Source: Lineus longissimus (Eukaryota > Nemertea > Pilidiophora > Heteronemertea > Lineidae). Taken from it: 64,000 nt of DNA. Position numbers and translations under genes: made by a program. Of the stretch, positions 55,094 through 64,000 are shown piece by piece. The notes under the pieces were generated by a model. That model did no database searches. It worked only from the letters and a program-made list of their open reading frames with translations, and was not told the origin of the DNA. The stretch is from the NCBI RefSeq assembly GCF_910592395.1, contig NC_088318.1, positions 9,734,349 through 9,798,348 on the forward strand, written 5' to 3'. The first letter of the stretch is position 1, and every line of letters begins with the position of its first letter.

Positions 55094-56293
55094 ACAACAG
55101 CATCGAAAAATAAAAAAATTTATTATAAAATAAAAGACATGAATCCAACGTCAAATCCAACTACAAACATCCCAACAGGCCTGGCTTTTCCAGCTGAGGG
55201 ACTTTCAACCGATGAATTAAAAATTCTCGCCTACAGAAATAAGGTGAAGAATTATGGAAGTCTTAGTAGAGAAAAGTTACTAGAAAAACTTCAACAAATT
55301 CCGAATGGATTCAATGATGTTGAAGTGAAAATTGACAAGCCAGTTTCTGACTTGTCACAAATCGAAAAAAGAGTTCTGGCTCAAAGACTAGGCATAAATC
55401 CTAGGAAGTTCAAAAAAGGACAGCTAGAAAATATCATTGAAGAAAAAATTTCACAGGAAAATTTGGTTGACATTAAAGCTAAACCTGTAAAGCCAAAAAT
55501 TTCTATTAGAAAACCTCTTTTAGAAAAAGTCAAGGCTCTTGGCCATAAAAATTTTCAGAATCTTAATATTGAGAAATTAAAAGAACTCTTGACCAAGGAA
55601 CCAGTGAAAAGACTATTAAAATCAGATCTTTTCAAACAAGCGAAGGAGCTTAACATTAATGTCAAAAGTTCCATGACAAAAAAATTCATCCAGGAGTTGA
55701 TTGAAAAACATACAGAGTTAAAAACATTCAAAACATTCGACTCCGCTTTAAGAGGATATGTTAATCATTTCCAAATGGAAGGTTTGCCTCATATTGACAT
55801 TGAAGCATATCTCAATAAAATTAAGTCAGTTTTGCAAGATAAAATTAATGAGGAAAATAAAGAAGGATTAAAATTTATTATTATCCTGACCATTTCAATG
55901 AAAAGGAAGAATGACGTTAAAGAGTTTCAACTTCGTTCTAGACACATCCTTTATGTGGGTCAAGAACTTAATTATGACACTCTCATCGAAGACTTCCTTA
56001 AAGAACTGGAAAATTTAGTTCAGGAAGGTTCAGGTTGGAAATTTTTAGAAGTCATCAAGATTGAGTTACACACTGTAAAATATACTCCACTTTCAGGATC
56101 AAGCTATATTCCTTTACCAGATAAGATTCAAAATAAAAAAGCAGTGATTAATGTACAAAATTCTGATCAAAAATGCTTCAGATACTCAGTTGAAGCTGCA
56201 TTATTAATTCTAGATAAACATCAAGAACGTGTTTCAAAATATAACAAAACTGAATTTGACCACATGTTCAAAGACCTAGAATACCCAGTAACA
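55091..56293 (+). pseudogene. pPolB gene, N-terminal part (before the insertion)
   Basis: From ATG 55091. It has three or more SAP-like helical repeats (LSTDELKILAYRNKVKNYGS, LAQRLGINPRKFKKGQLENI, VKALGHKNFQNLNIEKLKEL), a charged linker, then SALRGYVNHFQMEGLP, and near the end NSDQKCFRYSVEAALLIL, a Cys-containing block that precedes the polymerase core in related elements as I recall. SAP-like repeats bind DNA; the region may also hold the priming or terminal-protein function (inference). The frame is lost where an inserted element begins at about 56294 and resumes at about 59038. Confidence 0.65.
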
Positions 56294-59037
56294 AGAGGCC
56301 CAAGGGCCTGGCGCTCAGCTGAAATGGATAGGTGAAGGCAAGGGCCAAGTGTGTGTCGGTACCGTTATTATGAGGCAACGTGAAGCTATAACGTCTAGCA
56401 CGCAGAAGTGCTGGTGCGAAGACCTTCTTGCTATATCAGTGCATGCTGAAGTACTGAGTTGACGTCACCCTGCTATATGACGTTGCCGTTGCAGTAGTGG
56501 GGTGTGTGATGACGTCAAGGAGTTGTGTGGTGACGTCAAAGAGTGGAGTCCTTGTCTTCATGCAGCGTAGGTGGAACTAATAACATGCACATGGACACAA
56601 GGTACATAATTATTACAGTGTATTTTGTGAGGTGGGGCCTGGTGCTTTACAATGGTCAAATGAACCGACTGTTGTCTGGACATTGATGAAGTGGATGCAG
56701 CCAAATGTTTGGGACGGTCTTTTTTGTATGTGAAGAAAAGAAGATAAAGAGTTGGTTAACAAAATGAACTTTATTGGTGTGACAGATATTTGATGCCTTT
56801 CGGCAGATATTTGAAGCGCCTTGCGGCAGATATTTGTTGCCTTGCGGCAGATATTTGATAACGCTCTCCGGGAATGGAAAGCAGTAAAACGAGTAAGCAC
56901 ACCTTACTCTGAATGTGGGAACAGCAAGTGCTTTCCTGGACTTGAAATGTGCCAACGACTCCTCTTGCAATAACCAACAACAGTAAATCTGTAAAGAAAG
57001 AGAAGAGAAATTAACACAGACTGAATAAAAAAGGGTGACATAGACGGGGAAATGTACACCACCGGATACAGTCTGTGCTTGACCAGGCATCGGTCAGATG
57101 ATATCCTGAACAAGGCATCTATGGAAGCAAATCCAGAAAGAGACTTAACCTTTGAAGGGCACACTTATTACTCAGTGAAAAGTCAGTCCTGTGGGCTGTT
57201 TTCCAATTCAAAATAAAAGTGTAACCTCTTTAAATTAGTCTCACAGACTGAACCATAGTGAGCCGAGAGCTGGGCTTAAAGATGAGCGAGTGGTGTACTA
57301 CATTTTGAAAATTGTCTATCGTCTACGACATGTGACAGAACAGGATCTAGTGGACTTAATGATGAGGTACTATCAAATAAGGTGTCCATCAATTGAATCA
57401 TGAGGGCCTGTTGAGTTATCCTCTTAGTCTTAGGCTATCGTTTTTGTCTTTTTTTACAGCCAACAGTACAACCATGCACAGCGCAGTGTAGGCCCCTACA
57501 GACAGTACAGGATTGCAAACCAAAAACATGAGCATTGCTGCCTAACGAAACTGCAGTGGAATTCATACTACGATGTCATAATGTGACTTTCAAAATAATT
57601 TTTTTCACGGCCAATGACCAGACAGGGAGAAAACAAACGTAAATGGCGAGATTTGTTGCAAAATTGCCAACCACAACAACTCAGGGACCGTAGCCAAAAT
57701 AGCCGACGGCGAATTCTCCGGTCGCTCGCGCAGTCCATAAACAAGCATCAATTTTACCAACTTTGGGTGCAAGCTTGGTCATCAAAGTTACAGAACTGTT
57801 AGAAATACATCTAAACAATAAATATACAGTTAAAAGTGCATAAAAATCCCGTTTCAACCTCCGGGCGCTACCTTTTTTTCTCCGCCAGACTTCGGGCCCT
57901 ACCGGTCGTTATTTAGTGCGACCGCCACCAGAGTGTTTATCAAGATCTTTCGCTGTTTTAATTGCGCGTTTTAGGCAGATTAATAAATTATTACATGCAT
58001 GCATTATATATCACCGAAATGATAACTGCGTAGGCTATTTGAAATTAAGTTCAGATATTATTTTCGATCTTTGAACTGAAATAAGGCTAGTGATTCTTGA
58101 CACCCGGTCGACAAATCAGGACTTGCAAAATTCACGTGAGATCGCTTGCATCATCGGCACGTTTGAAAGCCGAATTTCTCAAATTCCACAAATATTTATC
58201 ACATACTATATGTATCACCACAAAGGTAACTCTCTAGACTATTTGAAACCAAGTTCAGATACTTATTTTCACAAAAATTCGAAGCTATGCAAGCGATTTT
58301 TCAGTGGCAGAGATCGACGGAAACAAATTTCTCGCTCTAAAATGACATGAGACGAGCACCAACTTTCGCTAATTTGTGCACAAAATTTCTGCAATATTAT
58401 AAAAAACTATCGATAAATCTGAATTATATAGACTCTTTGCAGTACCTTCACAAATTTCAGGTACATGGTCATGTTGATTAAAAGAGTATCAACCGATTGA
58501 ACATGAGAAAGTTCACTCACCTTCATTGAAGCAGCGACTACCGCCATTTTTAAATGGTGGCATCTCTTCTATCGATCGGCCAATCAGCAGCACTGCTTGC
58601 AAAAAAGTTGAGCCACCGCCAAATTTGAAATCGCCAAAATTCAGTCAATGTGCCTGCAGCGCCAACTGGCGGTGAAAACTATATTAATTCCATTAAAAGT
58701 AAAAAATGAAAAAATATTTAAAAATATTCAGCCATATTTGAAATCAATATTTGCTCTGTGGACCGAGGTAAAAAGGGAAAGAAATCTAAACGCGAAATGA
58801 CCTCATTCTCTTAATATAGGTCGGATCGCGCTGATTTTTCGTTTTTTGAGTTCCCCTTGGGCAACTCCTAATTTAGCACCGTCAACGAAGTGGCTAGGCC
58901 TTCCCGGTCAGAAATGTCCAATTTTGTCCACAGATGGGTCCCTAGATGGATGGATGGATGGATGGATGGATTGCAGGACGGACACCATTTGAACAGCTAT
59001 TCTACTAGCTCCGCTGACTTTGTCAGCTGAGCTAAAA
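56294..59037 (+). mobile_element. HINE-like element E' (2.7 kb) inside the pPolB gene
   Basis: The 5' end has the palindrome AGGCCCAAGGGCCT followed by GCGCTCAGCTGA. The 3' end has a (GATG)n run (58945-58972), about 40 bases, and a hairpin TAGCTCCGCTGAC/GTCAGCTGAGCTA ending in AAAA. The same plan as element E, but an unrelated sequence and microsatellite, so it is a second family. GCTCAGCTGA near the 5' end and TCAGCTGAGC at the 3' end are inverted copies. The interior has a CGGCAGATATTTG repeat (four units, 56785-56862) and no convincing gene; 56900-58940 is otherwise unassigned. It splits the polymerase. Confidence 0.65.
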
Positions 59038-61872
59038 ATCAAGGATATTGACAAATTTGAGAAGAATAATCCTGACCTAGCAGTCAATGTATTTACATTT
59101 ATTCCTACACAGAAAGTGTTCTTTGGAAATGAAACTACAGTTTACCCAATTTCCCCAGTTAGAATATCTGAGAGAATTCTAGCAGAAGACAAGTATATTA
59201 ATTTTCTACACTACAAAGATGAGAACGATTTTTCAGAAGGTGAAAAGGTTGAAAATGTCAAAGATAATCACTATGCTTGGATCAAGAACTTTTCTAGGCT
59301 GTTTTCTTCCTCACATTCTAAACATCATGGACAGATCAAAGTATGTTTCAGATGTATGAAAATTACTTCAGCACCAACGAAAGAGGAATGTGAAAGAAGG
59401 CATAGACAACATTTTGAGAACTGTAAGCAGTTTGAATGTGTCAGAGTTAGCATGCCTAAGGATCATGAAAAAATCCTGGAATTCAATCAGAAAAAAATGG
59501 AGCAAAAACATCCTGTCTTTATAGTAGCTGACTTTGAATCATCTTTGAAGACTATCGACAAACAATTAGGTGAAAAAACTGTTCAAATTCAAGAACATAT
59601 TCCTAACTCATTCAGCTTCTATACTTGTTTTGACAAGGATCAAATCAAGACTAAAAATTTCTTAGTAGAATATAGTGTCAACGATCCTAATGAAGATATA
59701 GGAGAAAGATTCTGTGAAGAGATTGAAAAAGCTGTCTATAACATTCATGACAATCATTTTAGTAAACCTAAAGCTATGTTAGCCTTAACACAAGTACAAC
59801 AGGTTAAGCACAAGACAGCTGAAAAATGTTATCTCTGTGACAAGGAATTTACAGGAAAAAATTATAAAGTTCGTGATCACAACCATTTTAATGGAAAATA
59901 CAGAGGAGCAGCCTGTAATAATTGTAACCTTAAATTACAAGCTCCAAACTTCATACCTGTGTATTTTCATAATCTTTCAGGCTATGATGCTCATCTGTTT
60001 GTGAAAAATTTAAAAGGTAGACTGAATGTCATCGCGAAAAATAGTGAAAACTATATTTCATTCAGCAAGACGTTACAGGTTGACGAGCATAAGACTCTAT
60101 CAATCAGATTCCTTGACTCATATAGACTCATGCAGTCATCTCTAGCAAATCTTGCAAATAATTTACCTAACACAGAGAAAAAGAATCTGTCAAACTTTTA
60201 CAAAGACGAACAATTTGATCTTCTAACTAGAAAAGGAATATATCCTTATGAATGGGTTGACTCACACGAAAAATTTGAACAGACTGAATTACCTCCCATT
60301 GAAGCATTTGACTCAAAATTCAATGCTACAAAAATTTCACAAGAAGACTATTCCCATGCAAAGAATGTATGGGAAAAATTTGGATGCAAAACATTCAGAG
60401 ATTACCATGAAATTTATTTGAGAACTGATGTTCTACTCTTAGCAGACATTCTGGAAAATTTCAGACAGACATGCATGGAGATTTATAATTTAGATCCAGT
60501 CTGGGCTTATTCGGCCTCAGGATTGTCTTGGCAAGCCATGTTGAAAAAGACTGACGTTGAAATTGAACTTTTAACAGATGTGGACCATTACAACTTCTTT
60601 GAATGTGGCATTAGAGGAGGAATCTGTCAAGCAAGTCACAGATATGCAAAAGCAAATAATCCCTATTTGAAAGACCACGATCCTAATCAACCTACAAGTT
60701 ATATTTCTTATCTTGATGCGAATAATTTGTATGGATTATCCATGAGTGAAAAATTACCACATTCTAATTTTAAATGGATGTCCAGCTCTCAATTAAGAAA
60801 TTGGCAAAGCATTCCATGTACTTTAGAAGTGGACTTAGAATATCCTCAAGAATTACATGACCTACATAATGCCTATCCACTTGCCCCTGAACATATGAAT
60901 GGCAAGTTGATTCCTAATCTTTGGAATAAGGAAAAATATATTGTGCATCACAAGGCCTTGAAGTTCTATTTGAGTCAAGGTTTAAAATTGACTAAGATTC
61001 ATAGAGGAATTTCTTATACAGAATCATACTTTTTGAAAGAGTACATTGACTTAAACACAAGTCAACGAGCCAAAGCGAAAAATGACTTTGAAAAGGACTT
61101 CTTCAAATTGATGAACAATTCATGCTTTGGAAAGACAATGGAATCAGTCAGAGATAGGAAAAATATAAAATTGGCTACAAATGTCAATCAGCTTCGAAAA
61201 TTAGTCAATTCGAACAACTAAAGAAGTCACAAAATATTTGGCGAAGATCTAGTCATGGTAGAATCGAAAAAAGCAGAAGTTTGTCTCAATAAACCAATAT
61301 TTATGGGTCAAGCGATTCTAGATCTTTCAAAAATACACATGTATGATTTCCATTATAATCATATGATGAAAAAGTATGGTGACAAAGCACAACTGTTGTA
61401 CACTGATACTGACTCATTAGTCTATCATATAGAAACACCTGATATTTATAAAGACATGAAACAAAATGCTGAATTATTTGACTTTTCAAATTTCCCAAAA
61501 GATCATGCATTGTTTGATGAAACGAACAAGAAAGTCATTGGAAAGTTTAAAGACGAAGAAGCTGGTCATGTCATCACTGAGTTCATCGCTTTACGTTCTA
61601 AATTATATGCCTATACAACTGATAAAGATGAAGAGGTTAAGAAATGCAAAGGTGTCAAGAAGCAAGTTGTAAAAAATGAAATCACTATTGAATATTACAA
61701 GTCTGTGCTCTTGGAAAAAATTCCAATTGAAAAACAGATGAATGTGTTTAGGTCAAGAAATCATCAAATTTACACTGAGCAAGTGACTAAATGTGCGTTG
61801 AATGCGAATGATGATAAACGTACAATATTGGAAGATGGAATCTCAACTAAAGCTCTTGGATTTAAAAAATAA
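59038..61872 (+). pseudogene. Protein-primed DNA polymerase B (pPolB) core, one in-frame stop
   Basis: Resumes after E' with IKDIDKFEKNN. Exonuclease I motif VADFESSL (about 59524). An HNH/endonuclease-VII-like zinc module follows (CYLCDKEF...RDHNHFNGKYRGAACNNC, about 59828-59925). Exo II is HNLSGYDAHLF (about 59970) and Exo III is YLRTDVLLLAD (about 60414). Polymerase motif A is YLDANNLYGLSMSE (about 60711), motif B is MNNSCFGKTMES (about 61111) and motif C is YTDTDSL (about 61399). A TAA at 61219-61221 interrupts the frame between B and C, and coding continues in the same frame to the stop at 61870. The family replicates linear DNA from a protein primer. The exonuclease and polymerase residues I can see are intact, so the stop is probably a late lesion. 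Confidence 0.85.
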
Positions 61873-61874
61873 AA

Positions 61875-61899
61875 CAGGGCTACCAAATTGGTAGCCCTG
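61875..61899. terminator. Perfect hairpin after pPolB
   Basis: CAGGGCTACCAA and TTGGTAGCCCTG form 12 bp arms around a single A, 3 bases after the polymerase stop, followed by A-rich sequence. The palindrome may mark transcript 3' ends, as palindromic signals do in some large DNA viruses; this role is inference. Confidence 0.6.
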
Positions 61900-61940
61900 A
61901 TTAAAAAAAATAAAAAATAAAGAAATAAAAATAAAAATAA

Positions 61941-62552
61941 ATGGACTTTCCAAACTATTTAAAATATAATGCTAATGTAAACTATCCTGTCACTTACAAG
62001 AATAATTCTTTAACCAAGGATCCTTTTATCCATCAAAAAATTCATGTCACACCAAATGAAAGTTTTGAATTCAATACAATTGATATTTTCCCTAATAAGG
62101 TGAAACCACGAAAATTTTCAACTTATGCACAGGTTCAAGATTATATTAAAAATGCAAGCATGAATAACTGGGAAAACCAATTTAAATTTGCACTATATTG
62201 CGCAACATCAGGTTCAGGTGTAAGCTGGCACAATCATATTAACCATGCTGACCCTTTAGTACAAAGTATTTTTAGATTCCATGTGTACTTTACCATCAGA
62301 AAGATATTACATCAGCTAAAAATTCCTTTACCAGGAAATCCTGACTTTAATCCATCAAAAAATCCTTACAATAAACAAGCCTATGAAAATTTGAAACTTG
62401 AATTTGGTTCTGTTGACTTCAACTATTTTCACAAAGGCAAAATACAAGCATTAGACATTGTCATGGACAATGGCAACTATTATTTGAATGATCCTAGTAA
62501 GTTTCCATTTAATGCAGATAAAAAAGGATATGTCTATGCAGAACCATCATAG
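61941..62552 (+). CDS. Unknown protein of pPolB element, 203 aa (part 1)
   Basis: Starts ATG at 61941 after an A-rich leader (AAATAAAAATAA). Contains VNYPVTYKN, SGSGVSWHNHINHADPLVQS, RFHVYFTIRKILHQLKIPLP and the end FNADKKGYVYAEPS. I recall the SGxGxSxHxH and 'RFHVYYxxRxIL' segments from proteins encoded beside pPolB in other invertebrate elements, where they and the next frame form one longer protein. Here the frame ends at 62552 while the next continues in +1. Function unknown; a structural or capsid-associated role is conceivable. Confidence 0.5.
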   Translation: MDFPNYLKYNANVNYPVTYKNNSLTKDPFIHQKIHVTPNESFEFNTIDIFPNKVKPRKFSTYAQVQDYIKNASMNNWENQFKFALYCATSGSGVSWHNHINHADPLVQSIFRFHVYFTIRKILHQLKIPLPGNPDFNPSKNPYNKQAYENLKLEFGSVDFNYFHKGKIQALDIVMDNGNYYLNDPSKFPFNADKKGYVYAEPS

Positions 62553-63204
62553 ACTTTATATTGATAATTTATCGTTCATTTACTCAGACGATTGGACAAA
62601 GTTTATCACCTTAGACAGTCAAGGATTGACTAAAGCAGGCATGAGTAGAATCAATGAATCGATTCGAACTTATGTTTATTGTATTCTAGGTTCACAAACC
62701 ATGATTCGACAGGATATTCTTGATTCATTGGACACGCAAAAGCAATTTAGAATTTTAGTGGAAGATGCGATTCAAGGTCAAACATTAGTCGATTCCATCA
62801 AAACATTTCAGTCAGCGAGTATATTAATCCACTCAAAACAAGCGCTTGCATATGCTTTAGAAAAAGCAGGTTCACGATTAGATTTTGCCGTAGGTTTAGG
62901 ATTACAACTTGTTCCAAGTCATATGCGCTTGCATATTGGTACAATTGAAGGGTATAATAACTCTCTGTTAACCGCTACAGAAAATACAACTTTTGGCATC
63001 AATTCACATATCAATGTCAGAAAAAAGCGACAAGTGACACGAGCAAAACAAGTGGACACAGCGAACACAGCAAGCATGAGTAAAAAACCTATAGCGTCAC
63101 TCAATGCGAGTGAAGCTAGCATTGTACACGCGAGCGAAGCGAGTCATCTACCTTTTACAATGGGATTAATTTTTGTAGGTCTTTTAGTTCAAACTATTCT
63201 CTAA
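62530..63204 (+). CDS. Unknown membrane-anchored protein of pPolB element (part 2)
   Basis: Open from 62488; likely start at ATG 62530 or by continuation from the previous frame. Contains YIDNLSFIYSDDWTKF, SRINESIRTYVYCILGSQTM and FAVGLGLQLVPSHMRLHIGT. The C-terminus has a basic stretch (RKKRQVTRAK), an ASEAS/ALNASEASIVHASEAS repeat and a final hydrophobic segment (MGLIFVGLLVQTIL) that can span a membrane. The two frames overlap by about 23 bases in a +1 relation. Either one protein has been split by an indel, or these are two overlapping genes. Confidence 0.5.
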   Translation: MSMQNHHRLYIDNLSFIYSDDWTKFITLDSQGLTKAGMSRINESIRTYVYCILGSQTMIRQDILDSLDTQKQFRILVEDAIQGQTLVDSIKTFQSASILIHSKQALAYALEKAGSRLDFAVGLGLQLVPSHMRLHIGTIEGYNNSLLTATENTTFGINSHINVRKKRQVTRAKQVDTANTASMSKKPIASLNASEASIVHASEASHLPFTMGLIFVGLLVQTIL

Positions 63205-63211
63205 AATAAAT

Positions 63212-64000
63212 ATGAGTGTGCAAGAAGCATATGCAAGGTACAAATATCCTTCTGCTTTAAAATTTTATAAAATCATGAAAAAGAAGGATCCTAGTATAAA
63301 ATTTGATGACATTGATCAATTTGTAAAATCTCAGAAAAGCTACCAGCTTCACAAATAGCAGTCCAATAAAATCCAAGGTCACATTATAGCTTATCGTGAA
63401 AATGCTCTTTGGTTCATGGATTTGTTGGACATGAGTAATTACTCAAGGCAAAATAAAGGGTACAAATGGATTTTACTTGCTATTGATACTTTCACTAGAA
63501 AAGCTTATGCTGAAGCATTAAAAAATAAGACAAAGTTTGAAGTGAAAAATGGCTTTGAAAAAATTTATAATGATACTGGAAGTATTACACTTATTATTAC
63601 AGATTCAGGCAATGAATTTTTAAACAAACCACTACAAGATTTATTCAAGGAGTTAAACATTAGACATGGAACAGTGGATATTGGTGATCATCATGCATTA
63701 GGCTTAATTGATAGACTATCTAGAACTATTAAAGAAATGGTCTTCAAAGATTTCACAGAGAAAAATACAGTCAAATGGGTTGATCATTTGCAAGATTACA
63801 TTAGTGCATACAATGAAAGACCTCATTCTGGCATTTTAGACTATAGTCCAAATGAAGCTAACCTTCATGCTACTGAATTAGTTGAATTAAATGTAGAAAA
63901 ATCTATGCCCGTTGTACACAAGTTTAACATTGGAGAATTAGTTAGAAAAAAATTGAAGAGACCTATATTTACAAAAGGTTACAAACAGATTTGGAGCAAT
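63212..64000 (+). pseudogene. Retroviral-type integrase of pPolB element, in-frame TAG, runs off the window
   Basis: ATG 63212 begins MSVQEAYARYKYPSALKF; TAG at 63356-63358 interrupts, then the same frame continues to the window end. Core motifs: first acid in FMDLLDMSNYS (about 63413), second in ITDSGNEFL (about 63593), third position in ALGLIDRLSRTIKEM (about 63699), where an Asp stands in place of the usual Glu. YNERPHSGILDYSPNEA follows. It joins element ends to host DNA. The Asp third residue may be normal for this integrase group (I recall IDR in some) or a loss. The chromodomain region lies outside. Confidence 0.75.

Larger units (their letters stand above)
52862..64000 (+). mobile_element. 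Polinton/Maverick-like pPolB element (right end outside window)
   Basis: Left boundary inferred at AGTGTAATAATGG (52862), where the Gypsy integrase stops; Polintons usually begin 5'-AG, with 6 bp target duplications and long terminal repeats. All recognised genes are on the plus strand: three small genes, HNH endonuclease, protein-primed DNA polymerase B, two unknown genes and a retroviral-type integrase. The polymerase plus integrase pair defines the self-synthesising class. Base composition is clearly more A/T-rich than the left neighbour. Capsid, packaging ATPase and protease genes are not in the visible part. Damage: one transposon insertion and two in-frame stops. Confidence 0.75.

Noticed and set aside
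56613-57164. Minus-strand frames inside element E'
   Set aside because: They overlap a short tandem repeat and lack any recognisable domain.
62500-62540. Programmed -1 frameshift at the A-run near 62518
   Set aside because: The run does not form a valid slippery heptamer in the reading phase, and the downstream frame is +1 relative to the first.
1-64000. tRNA, rRNA or other structured RNA genes
   Set aside because: I found no cloverleaf-like or conserved RNA sequence by eye; a covariance-model scan would be decisive and was not possible here.

Overview
This is repeat-dense metazoan genomic DNA, most likely from a marine invertebrate. Spliceosomal introns, BEL/Pao and Ty3/Gypsy retrotransposons, a Helitron, TTAA-type DNA transposons, MITEs and a protein-primed DNA polymerase (pPolB) element all occur within 64 kb. 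I see no gene I would confidently call an ordinary host gene. Species assignment (mollusc-like from the 'microsatellite next to a 3' hairpin' elements) is inference only.

Layout. 1-9.3 kb: four copies of a Helentron/HINE-like non-autonomous element (called E here: palindromic 5' end, three units of about 300 bp, a (GAC)n tract, then a 3' hairpin). They flank and interrupt a two-gene, transposon-like locus. One E-gene-E block (6167-9155) has a near-identical second copy at 1-2826. 9.3-18.3 kb: old E-type fragments, a 534 bp MITE, a 250 bp direct repeat and a decayed L1-like retroposon. 18.3-24.9 kb: two decayed BEL/Pao elements, one carrying a solo LTR and the other a 142 bp tandem array inside gag. 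25.1-29.6 kb: a multi-exon DDE-transposase-like gene with clear splice sites but a frame-broken 5' part. 31-37.2 kb: a small coiled-coil gene with a tandemly duplicated exon, then a Helitron (Rep plus PIF1 helicase) with introns, a MITE insertion and a 3' hairpin.

37.4-52.9 kb: one Ty3/Gypsy element split by two later insertions, a BEL element (39074-43333, 285 bp LTRs, CGTCA duplication) and a 6.9 kb TTAA-flanked DNA transposon (45317-52245). The Gypsy reading frame resumes exactly after both. A third insertion truncates its integrase at about 52861.

52.86-64 kb (running off the right edge): the most virus-like part, a Polinton/Maverick-like pPolB element. It has three small tandem related or similar genes, an HNH endonuclease, a long pPolB gene (split by a 2.7 kb HINE-like insertion and one in-frame stop), two unknown genes (one with a C-terminal membrane segment) and a retroviral-type integrase. 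Several genes carry the same box (AAAATTATTTTCTTGTAAAT) directly abutting the start codon, and a perfect hairpin follows the polymerase. Capsid, ATPase and protease genes are not in the visible part. Replication (pPolB) and integration (integrase) genes together imply a self-synthesising integrating element, now damaged.
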